Shown here in pieces: positions 43,301-49,909 of a stretch of 64,000 nucleotides of DNA. The notes beneath the pieces were generated by a model. The model was not told where the DNA came from. It saw nothing but the letters and a program-made list of their open reading frames with translations, and did not search any database. The stretch lies in the NCBI RefSeq assembly GCF_035609205.1, contig NZ_CP141184.1, forward strand, positions 2,384,501 to 2,448,500, in the 5' to 3' direction. How positions within the stretch are numbered: position 1 is the stretch's first letter; each line of letters begins with the position of its first letter. The stretch comes from Hymenobacter sp. GOD-10R (GTDB taxonomy: Bacteria; Bacteroidota; Bacteroidia; Cytophagales; Hymenobacteraceae). A program made the translations under genes and the position numbers.

Positions 43301-44048
43301 CGCCGGGGGCAATATCGTGCACCAGTTCCAGCATAGCACGGCCTTCGTCGGTGGCGCCGGTGGCGTCTTGCAGCACCTGCACGCTGGCCGGCAGCTCGCC
43401 AGCAGCCACGCCGGCCGCGGCCGTACCCAGCGAGTTATATGAGTCACTCATCACGCCAATGCGCACGCCCGTGCCATCGTAGCCGGTGGGAGAGGCATTG
43501 CGGACGCGGCTAGCTTCGAGCACAAAATCCGCTTGGTTCTGCACCTTGCCCGCGTGGTTCTGGGGCCGTGCTATTGGGCGCACTCCTAGCATGCCTTGCG
43601 AAGCGAGGCTACTAATACCTGCTGTGCCCGGTGCCAACTGGCTGAGTGGCAGCAAGCCTTCGATAAAGTGCAACTTACTTTGGTCCGACGTAACCACAAA
43701 GCCACGGGCCACAAGCGAAGGCCGCAACGCCGCCACGTCCTTGGCTGTGATTCGTACTAATACCGTCTGCTTTTCATTACTGACAACCAGGTCCGGAAAG
43801 GTGCTTTGCAGCTGTACCGCAGTGCCTCCGCGGGCAACTCCTGCCCCTTGCCATTCTTGATAGAGCTGCTGCAAATTGCCGCCAATACGTGAGCCAGGGT
43901 CAATCTGCGCTTTAACAGTCGGCGGCGTAACGGCCACCTGCTTGGTTTGATGACGAGGTGAAAAATTTCCTTTAATAGGATTATCTGACTGAGCGAATAA
44001 CGGCCGAGAAAGCAGCGTCAGAAGCAATGCCGTAGCAAGTTTCTGCAT
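40344..44048 (-). CDS. Subtilase (S8) with PKD and T9SS sorting domains, copy 1
   Basis: Secreted serine protease of 1234 residues. Order: signal peptide (MQKLATALLLTLLSRPLFAQ), propeptide-like region to about 180, S8 domain about 185-605 with Asp in GVMSDSYN (about 201), His in LVHDIAPGA (about 244), oxyanion Asn in SAGNSG (about 319) and Ser in GTSAAAPNAAA (about 543). A beta-sandwich (605-790), two PKD domains (about 796-878 and 882-961) and a jelly-roll (966-1145) follow. The end is a T9SS type A sorting domain (LQVYPNPVQGGATLTLQLP to the final VVVQ). A tandem paralogue lies upstream. Confidence 0.93.
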   Translation of the reverse strand: MQKLATALLLTLLSRPLFAQSDNPIKGNFSPRHQTKQVAVTPPTVKAQIDPGSRIGGNLQQLYQEWQGAGVARGGTAVQLQSTFPDLVVSNEKQTVLVRITAKDVAALRPSLVARGFVVTSDQSKLHFIEGLLPLSQLAPGTAGISSLASQGMLGVRPIARPQNHAGKVQNQADFVLEASRVRNASPTGYDGTGVRIGVMSDSYNSLGTAAAGVAAGELPASVQVLQDATGATDEGRAMLELVHDIAPGAGLAFSSVYFGEADFAEQIRRLADPSIGNCKILVDDVSYFEEPMFQDGVIAQAVEEVTTQRGVAYFSSAGNSGSNSSEYTTPAFVAATPTSTGVLNFNPTGAVDTLQRFNIPAGQTFTMVLQWSDPFYTTNGVKTDLDMYLKRADGIVIASSVDNNIGNQTPSELLSYTNSGTATTFDLVIRRRGNTADPARLKYLSFSDHIATEYWTSSGTIVGHHAALNSMAVAATPSYDRLVPESYTSKGSPTILFDALGNPVAATTRPKPDFTSVDFVSTSFFYTATPDPKDGYYFAGTSAAAPNAAAVAALLWQARPSYTPAQLTAQLKATAQDISTAGVDDLTGAGLINAYRAIYGNPVAATPTLLESFDGLGLSPAWEIGGSGAARTLVRSDYNPASAPGQLVLDNIFPYYSVGRGTNEATLHLNLSSATTGGWVFTFRQKKFAGETDEQMPPTFTGTSATDGVAISVDGNTWYRLVDLTGTAATTAYQTVSVNLTQFAQAQGLTLTADTRIRFQRYGRGQVDSYASTRLGGRAFDDINVTGPTATLAPVPLFTSSVSADLICPGTAVQFQDASLYGATSYLWTFPGGTPSSSTISNPVVTYATPGTYAVTLQVTNANGTATRTVSNVINVTTAPPTASFTFRQRPICPGSSITFTNTSTLCPVSYQWSFQGGSPSSSTAPSPTVTYATAGTYTVTLTATNVNGSTTQTATVRVQATPLPYAENFATGIPSAWTVLNPDKNLTWTTANNITLKDGSKSIATRMPFGPYANVGQRDSLQTPFIDLRGQPQASLHFDVAYAGVGDNDYNDSLSVDVYAACTNTRLGRAYLKSWLTGLSTTTPLPTTLFVPTAASQWRQEDVNLSAYANQLVYLRFVAFNQFGNDLYLSNVRVDNIVLATKSAVAESTALQVYPNPVQGGATLTLQLPAVKGTATVQLMDAVGRNCWQGQVELNSTRSTNYTLTSVRSAGIYVLLCRTADGQLFSRRVVVQ

Positions 44049-44204
44049 AAATAAGATGATGGTTAGAGAAGAATTAGCAGCAGGAAAAATACGCTATGAA
44101 AAGCACAATTAGACAAGTAAAGTCATATTTTCCTGGTTTATTCTTCCACCACGGATTAGTTACCGATTAGCGCCTGCTTTTCATCGATGATTCCAATTAA
44201 GCAT

Positions 44205-44236
44205 AAAAAAGAGGGCGACCCATTTGGGTCGCCCTC
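44205..44236 (-). terminator. Terminator of the second subtilase gene
   Basis: Perfect 12-nt stem GAGGGCGACCCA / TGGGTCGCCCTC with a 2-nt loop, followed on the minus strand by TTTTTT. Confidence 0.88.
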
Positions 44237-44264
44237 TGCTTAGTCTATTGTACAGTAATACAGC

Positions 44265-47200
44265 TTATTCCACCACCACGCGGCGGGAGAAAAGCTTGCC
44301 GTCGGCGGTGCGGCACAGCAGCATGTACACACCAGCTGATTGTGCTGTATTGAGCGTGTACGTAGTGGCAGCAGCGCTGTTCAGCTCCACTTGTGCTTGC
44401 CAAATCCGACGACCTAGGCCATCCACTAGTTGCACGCTAGCAGCACCTTTAACGGCTGGCAGCTGCAAAGTCAACTGGGCGCCTCCGCGTACGGGGTTCG
44501 GGTACACTTGCAAGGCTGAAGACTCAGCCACTGCTTTGCCCGTTGCCAGTACGATGTTGTCGACGCGCACATTGCTTAGGTACAAATCGTTGCCATACTG
44601 GTTGTAAGCAACGAAGCGCAGGTAAATAGGCTGGTTAGCGAAGGGCGACAAGTCGGCATTTTCCTGGCGCCACTGGGTAGTAGCACTCGGTACAAACTTG
44701 GTTGTTTGGGCCGCCGTAGTGGCGAGGCCTGTGCGTACCGACTTGATGTATACCCGACCTAGGCGCGTGGTCGTGCAGGCTGCGTACACATCCACCGACA
44801 GCGAGTCGTTGTACGTGTTGTCGACAGGCGCATAAGCAAGGTCGAAGTGCAAGCCGGCGCGAGCCTGCGTGCTGAGGTTCAGCACGGGCGTTTGCAGCGA
44901 GTCTTTCCGGCCGGTAGTGGCGTAATCGTAAAAAGGCATGAACACGGCGCCACCACGGGTGCCGTCCTTACGCACGACGTTGGTAGCGGAGGACCATGTT
45001 AAGCCATTGTCAGGGTTAAGCACCGTCCAAGCACTAGGTATGCCTGAAGAGAAGGTCTCCGCAAATGGCACCGGCGCAGGAGCCTGCACGCGCACCGTGG
45101 CCGTTTGGGTAGTAGAGCCGTTGGCGTTAGTGGTCGTGAGCGACACTGTATAGGTGCCCGCAGCGACAAACGTTACTGTGGGGTTAGGCACCGTGCTGCT
45201 GGAGGGAGTACCGCCAGGGAAGCTCCACATATACGTCTGGGTACACGCAGTAGGAGCGCTGGTGAACTTAATGGAGCCACCAGGGCAGATCGGCGTCTGG
45301 CGGAACGTGAAGTCCGCTGATGGTCGTGCGGCTGAGATGTTGACTACGCCTTGTACCGTGCGCGTGGCCGTGCCATTGGCATTGGTTGCTTGCAACGTCA
45401 CGGCATACGAACCAGCAGTTGGGTACGTCACCGTTGGGTTTGGCAAGGTGCTGCTAGAAGGCGTGCCGCCAGGGAACGTCCAGCGGAAGCTAGTAGCATC
45501 GAACAAAGACGTGTTTTGGAATTGTACTGTCGTGCCGGGGCAAACTTCAGTAGTTGTAACCGAAGCAGTAAACAACGGCACAGGTGCAGCTGTAGCCGTG
45601 GGGCCACTCACCAGAATGTCGTCAAAGGCCCGCCCGCCAAGGCGAGTAGAAGCATACGAGTCAACTTGACCACGGCCGTAGCGCTGGAAGCGTATGCGCG
45701 TGTCGGCCGCGAGCGTCAGCCCAGCCGCTTGCGCCGCTTGGGTCAGGTTCACACTCACCGTTTGGTAATTGGTAGTAGCAGCCGTACCGGTCAGGTCGAC
45801 CAAGCGGAACCAGTTGGTGCCGTCCACGCTTATGGCTACCCCGTCGGTGGCACTGGTGCCAGAGAAAGTAGCGGGCATCTGCTCGTCGGTCTCACCAGCG
45901 AACTTCTTCTGACGGAAGGTTAGCACAAAGCCACCAGCCGGGGCCGAAGCTAGGTTCAGGTGCAGCGTGGCCTCGTTCGTGCCAACCCCGGTTGGGAGAC
46001 CGTTAAGGGTGCCATAGTAGGGGAATACGTTGTCGAGCACGAGTTGGCCAGGTGCCGACGACGGATTGAAGTCGGAGCGTACCAGTGTGCGGGCAGCCAC
46101 CCGGTCGGTTAGCTCCCAAGCTTGGCCGAGACCTAGGTTGTCAAACGTCTCCAGGAAAGGCGCCGCGGCGGCCACCGGGTTGCCGAAAATGGCGCGGTAG
46201 GCATTGATCAGACCCGCCCCCGTTAGCTCATCAAAGCCGGGCGTGTTTACGTCCTGGGCCGTGGCTTTCAACTGCGCGATAACCTGGGCCGGGGTGAGGC
46301 TAGGTCTGGCCTGCCGGAGCAAAGCCGCCACAGCAGCGGCATTGGGCGCAGCGGCTGAGGTGCCGAAGAACAAGTAACCATCTTTCGGATCGGGAGTGAG
46401 CGAGCCGAAGAAGGTGTTACTGCTGCCATCAGTAGCGGCCAAGTCAGGTTTGGGGCGGGTTACTGGCGTAGCCAGTGGGGTGCCGGTCGGACTGAACAGG
46501 ATGGTAGGAGAGCCTTTCGAGGTGAAGGGCTCAGGCGTGAGGCGGTTTCCCGACGACAAAGCGCCCGTAGAGCCAGCACTGAGGGCCGCCGTGTGGCCGT
46601 AAATAGTGCTGCTGCGCGTCCAATACTCAGTTGGAGCCGCTGAACCGCCGTTATTGAAGATGACATATTTGACGCGGGTCGGGTCAGCTGTACCGGGCCG
46701 ACGACGGATTACCAGATCAAAGGCCGTGCTGCTCGTCGAGTTCGTGTAGCTGGTGTACTCGGAAGGGACCTGGTTGGCGATGTTTGAGTCATTGGCGCGC
46801 GCCACAGTGTCACCAGCCGCGTTGATCAAGAAGTAGTCAAGGTCCGTCTTGACGCCATTCGTGGTATAAAACGGGTCGCTCCACTGCAAAACCAGCGGGA
46901 ATCTTGCACCAGCGGGAATGGTGAAGCGCTGCCGGATATCGGCCGTGCCCGTTGGATTAAAGTTCAGGTAACCGGCCGCCGTGAAAACCGGATTCGTATA
47001 CTCCGAAGAGTAATCTGCATTGTTGGCTGCCGAAGAGAAATACACAGCGCCCTGTGCGGATACCTCTTCCACCGCCTGGGCAATGATGCCGTCCTGGAAC
47101 ATGGGTTCCTCGAGGTAGGAAACGTCATCGACCAGCACTTTGCAGTTGCCAACGCTGGGGCTAGCTAGGCGGCGAATCTGATCAGCGAAGTTCGCTTCGC

Positions 47201-47975
47201 TGATGAAAACGCTGCTGAACGCCAGGCCTGCGCCGGGTGCAACGTCGTGCACCAGTTCCAGCATGCCACGGCCTTCGTCGGCGCCAGCGGCATAGTCCTG
47301 TAGTACTTGTACGTTGGCGGGCAGGTCGCCGGAGGCAACGCCACCGGGCGCGCCACCTAGGGCGTTGTATGAGTCGCTCATCACCCCGATGCGCTGCCCC
47401 GTGCCATCATAGCCCGTCGGTAAGGCGGCGCGTACGCGGTTGGATTCCAAGATATAGTCCGCCTGGTTCTGGATGCGGCCTACGTTGTTCATGGGGCGGC
47501 TCACCGACTTAATCCCCAACAAGCCATTTGTGGCTAAGGCACTAACGCCTGCTTTGCCAGGAGCAAGCTGACTTAACGGCAGCAGACCTTCGATAAAATG
47601 CAGCTTGCTTTGGTCAGAAATTACTTTGAATCCGCGCGCAGCCAGCAGCGGACGAAGCGCCGCTACATCTTGCGCCGTGATGCGTACCATCACCGATTGC
47701 TCATCATCATTGATGTTCAACTGCGAAAAAGCAGTCTGCATCGAGGTAGCCGCCCCGCGCGAGGCACCTGCGTTCTGCCATTGAGCGTACAGCTGCTGCA
47801 GAGAGCCGCTGATGCGTGAGTTCGGGTCGGGGCGTTTTAGAATAAGGTCCGGCGCTGCTGCCGTCACCTTGCTGCGTTGTAGCAAAGGATTATCTCCTTT
47901 GGCCGCGCCGCCGGTTTGTGCCAGCAGCGGACTAGAGAACAGCGTTAACATGAACACTGTAGCAAGTTTTCTCAT
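44265..47975 (-). CDS. Subtilase (S8) with PKD and T9SS sorting domains, copy 2
   Basis: Paralogue of the downstream gene with the same length (1236 residues) and domain order. Signal peptide MRKLATVFMLTLFSSPLLAQ; catalytic Asp in GVMSDSYN, His in LVHDVAPGA, Ser in GTSAAAPNAAA. The oxyanion segment reads SAANNAD where copy 1 has SAGNSG, so substrate handling may differ. Two PKD domains, the jelly-roll and the T9SS sorting domain (LQVYPNPVRGGAQLTLQLP) are conserved. Each copy has its own terminator and a 5' region of about 210 bp, so they can be expressed separately. They clearly arose by tandem duplication. Confidence 0.93.
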   Translation of the reverse strand: MRKLATVFMLTLFSSPLLAQTGGAAKGDNPLLQRSKVTAAAPDLILKRPDPNSRISGSLQQLYAQWQNAGASRGAATSMQTAFSQLNINDDEQSVMVRITAQDVAALRPLLAARGFKVISDQSKLHFIEGLLPLSQLAPGKAGVSALATNGLLGIKSVSRPMNNVGRIQNQADYILESNRVRAALPTGYDGTGQRIGVMSDSYNALGGAPGGVASGDLPANVQVLQDYAAGADEGRGMLELVHDVAPGAGLAFSSVFISEANFADQIRRLASPSVGNCKVLVDDVSYLEEPMFQDGIIAQAVEEVSAQGAVYFSSAANNADYSSEYTNPVFTAAGYLNFNPTGTADIRQRFTIPAGARFPLVLQWSDPFYTTNGVKTDLDYFLINAAGDTVARANDSNIANQVPSEYTSYTNSTSSTAFDLVIRRRPGTADPTRVKYVIFNNGGSAAPTEYWTRSSTIYGHTAALSAGSTGALSSGNRLTPEPFTSKGSPTILFSPTGTPLATPVTRPKPDLAATDGSSNTFFGSLTPDPKDGYLFFGTSAAAPNAAAVAALLRQARPSLTPAQVIAQLKATAQDVNTPGFDELTGAGLINAYRAIFGNPVAAAAPFLETFDNLGLGQAWELTDRVAARTLVRSDFNPSSAPGQLVLDNVFPYYGTLNGLPTGVGTNEATLHLNLASAPAGGFVLTFRQKKFAGETDEQMPATFSGTSATDGVAISVDGTNWFRLVDLTGTAATTNYQTVSVNLTQAAQAAGLTLAADTRIRFQRYGRGQVDSYASTRLGGRAFDDILVSGPTATAAPVPLFTASVTTTEVCPGTTVQFQNTSLFDATSFRWTFPGGTPSSSTLPNPTVTYPTAGSYAVTLQATNANGTATRTVQGVVNISAARPSADFTFRQTPICPGGSIKFTSAPTACTQTYMWSFPGGTPSSSTVPNPTVTFVAAGTYTVSLTTTNANGSTTQTATVRVQAPAPVPFAETFSSGIPSAWTVLNPDNGLTWSSATNVVRKDGTRGGAVFMPFYDYATTGRKDSLQTPVLNLSTQARAGLHFDLAYAPVDNTYNDSLSVDVYAACTTTRLGRVYIKSVRTGLATTAAQTTKFVPSATTQWRQENADLSPFANQPIYLRFVAYNQYGNDLYLSNVRVDNIVLATGKAVAESSALQVYPNPVRGGAQLTLQLPAVKGAASVQLVDGLGRRIWQAQVELNSAAATTYTLNTAQSAGVYMLLCRTADGKLFSRRVVVE

Positions 47976-48130
47976 AGGGTAGAGGTTGTGGTCAATAATA
48001 AAGTGCTGGGGTTGATAATGGCGGGTAAAGTACCTTATTAAAAGCCAATTAAAAATAAGATCGATAATAAGATTTTGGGTTGCTATGGTTTAGTTGTAAA
48101 AGCCCACCCTCAACGAGACTAGTAGACGCA

Positions 48131-48167
48131 AAAAAGCCGGCTTCCTCAGACGAGAAAGCCGGCTTTT
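48131..48167 (-). terminator. Terminator of the M48-like peptidase gene
   Basis: AAAAGCCGGCTT / AAGCCGGCTTTT (48132-48143 and 48156-48167) with a 12-nt loop. The minus strand ends in TTTTTTGCG, 20 nt past the stop. Confidence 0.82.
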
Positions 48168-48186
48168 ATCTTTTGAGGTGAGTTGG

Positions 48187-49071
48187 CTAGGAAGGATCAG
48201 ATACCTGTCCTACTTCTTCCCCGCGGTTGTTATACACGCCACCTTCAGCACTCACATACAGCCGACGCTCCTGGCCGTCGATCAGAATATAAGGGAAGGA
48301 GTTACTATTGGAGCGCGTCAACTTGCCTACTACTTGGACAGTGCGTGAGTCTTGGCGTAACCGCACCACACTCAGCTTGTTAGTGAGATAGTACAATTCG
48401 TCCGGACTGTCGTGGAATGTAATTTGACCGACCACGCTCATCGGGCTAGCCGACGTTTGCTGAACGGGAGTAGGCGCCGGACGGCTAGCAACCACCGCTG
48501 GTTGGGCCGAAGGTGCAGCCACACGCGTGCTAGCTGTAATCTGGTCGCTAGCTCGCTTCCAGCCATCACCGATGGCTTTTAGGCGCGGTGCCCGGCCGGG
48601 GTGCGTAGGTGAGGCTTCCTCATCCGATACAATCGCCATAGCTGATTGCGCTTGCGCTAGGCTAGCTCCCATTTTGCGCAGCACAAACCCCGAGAACTCA
48701 TCGGCTTCCAGCTCGTCGCTGGGGTTGCTGCCGCCGCTGCTTAAGGTGTGGCCGTTGAGGTGGTGGCCCATCTCGTGCGCCAAGATGCTGATGCCCGCCC
48801 AGTCGGTGTGGCCGGCGCGGTTCACGGCTGCCACAAACTGAGGGTTATAGAGTAAGTAGCGCTTGCCGTCGTACACGACAGCTGCCGCATTTTGCACGTC
48901 AGTAGTGGCCCGCAGTTCAAAGCGGGGCTTGAGGCCGACCACATCCGTGATTTCACGCAAGATGTCGCGGGTACCGGTCGTGGTTTGCGCCACAGCCGAA
49001 GTACCCGTCAAGAAAAGCCAGCCGGCAAGCAACAAGCCTGCGCAGTGGCGGAAGATGCGGTTGGTTTTCAT
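48187..49071 (-). CDS. Secreted M48-like metalloprotease
   Basis: Protein of 294 residues. ATG 49071 starts a signal peptide (LLLAGWLFLTGTSAVAQ); the frame opens at 49173. The zinc motif HEMGHH lies in GISILAHEMGHHLNGHT, and the third ligand is probably in ELEADEFSGFVLRKMGAS. A Pro/Ala/Thr-rich linker and a small beta domain (VVGQITFHDSPDELYYLTNKLSVVRL) follow. The peptidase part is short compared with HtpX. It is unrelated in sequence to the M48 protein at 35 kb beyond the active site. Substrates are unknown. Confidence 0.85.
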   Translation of the reverse strand: MKTNRIFRHCAGLLLAGWLFLTGTSAVAQTTTGTRDILREITDVVGLKPRFELRATTDVQNAAAVVYDGKRYLLYNPQFVAAVNRAGHTDWAGISILAHEMGHHLNGHTLSSGGSNPSDELEADEFSGFVLRKMGASLAQAQSAMAIVSDEEASPTHPGRAPRLKAIGDGWKRASDQITASTRVAAPSAQPAVVASRPAPTPVQQTSASPMSVVGQITFHDSPDELYYLTNKLSVVRLRQDSRTVQVVGKLTRSNSNSFPYILIDGQERRLYVSAEGGVYNNRGEEVGQVSDPS

Positions 49072-49283
49072 GAATGTTTCCTGGATTATGTGGACTATAA
49101 GAAGACAAAAATCTTGCCGAGCGCAAGCGTTCTGCCACTTTGGCCCTGTAGTCATATAACGTAAGATAGGCATGTTTTAGTGCCTGAATTGTGAGCAGCA
49201 AATTTGGCTTTATGCCTCTCTCGATTAGAGGAGAGCTAGTAGGAGGTACTATGTGATAGTTACTTGAAGCCAACTTTATAATA

Positions 49284-49303
49284 TATGGAAAAGTATTTCC
49301 ATA
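49284..49303. promoter_or_regulatory. Perfect inverted repeat upstream of the xrtK promoter
   Basis: TATGGAAA-AGTA-TTTCCATA (8-4-8) ends 4 nt before the -33 TTG. Its position fits an activator or repressor site. Confidence 0.6.
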
Positions 49304-49307
49304 AACT

Positions 49308-49338
49308 TTGAAATACAAAGTACTTTACAATACATTTG
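49308..49338 (+). promoter_or_regulatory. Promoter of xrtK
   Basis: TTG (49308-49310), 20-nt spacer, TACATTTG (49331-49338): an exact Bacteroidota-type promoter with a leader of roughly 35 nt before the ATG. Confidence 0.75.
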
Positions 49339-49375
49339 CTGCCGTTGAGCCTAGCTATTCACCATCGTCTTTAGA

Positions 49376-49909
49376 ATGAAACAGCGCCCTCTTTGGCCTT
49401 ACTACGTTGGCTTAGCTATCGGCTTTGCCCTGCTCAAAGCCGTCTACGTCCACACGACCAGCACGGACTTACTCATCCTGCTAGCCCCAACTAATTATCT
49501 GGTAGAAATAGCGCTAGGCTCCGCATCGGTATTCGATGCCGCTGCTGGGTTCATGCACCCGGATCTGCACATCAGCATCGATAAATCCTGCTCCGGCTAC
49601 AATTTCTGGTTGTTGTGCTGGCTGCTACTCAGCGCGACAGCCGTGCAGCAGCGCCTGTACCCGCGTCTGCTTATGCCTATGCTCGTGCTCATGCCTTTTG
49701 TGAGCTACGTGCTGACGCTGTTAGTCAATACGTCTCGCATTCTAACGGCTGTTTTCCTGCGCGGCTTACTGCCTCCGGCCATTCAGCAGTTTTCGTGGCT
49801 GCATCAAGCGGAAGGTGCGCTTTTGTACCTGTTTTTTCTGGTCCTGATTTATCTGGGTTTTATCTCTAGTTGTTCTTATTTCCAAGCTCGTCATGCGCAC
49901 GCTGCTTAA
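49376..49909 (+). CDS. xrtK: Exosortase K
   Basis: Membrane transpeptidase of 177 residues with about five to six transmembrane segments. The exosortase triad is visible: Cys in SIDKSCSGYNFW, Arg in LLVNTSRILTA and His in WLHQAEGALLYLFF. Exosortases cleave C-terminal PEP-CTERM-like signals and hand the protein to the cell surface. The short length and the partner gene fit the K type, which serves one neighbouring MSEP-CTERM protein. The next gene starts within its last 17 bases, showing coupled translation. It has a canonical promoter and an upstream inverted repeat. Confidence 0.9.
   Translation: MKQRPLWPYYVGLAIGFALLKAVYVHTTSTDLLILLAPTNYLVEIALGSASVFDAAAGFMHPDLHISIDKSCSGYNFWLLCWLLLSATAVQQRLYPRLLMPMLVLMPFVSYVLTLLVNTSRILTAVFLRGLLPPAIQQFSWLHQAEGALLYLFFLVLIYLGFISSCSYFQARHAHAA

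Larger units (their letters stand above)
49072..49375. other. Divergent AT-rich control region, 304 bp
   Basis: Region between the M48-like gene and xrtK. It contains a perfect 20-bp inverted repeat (49284-49303) and a canonical promoter (49308-49338) for xrtK. No ORF or RNA gene is recognised in the rest. Confidence 0.6.

Noticed and set aside
41187..45923. Several plus-strand open frames of 100-190 codons across the subtilase genes
   Set aside because: They are antisense to strongly supported coding sequence and occur at matching places in both paralogues, as expected for shadows.
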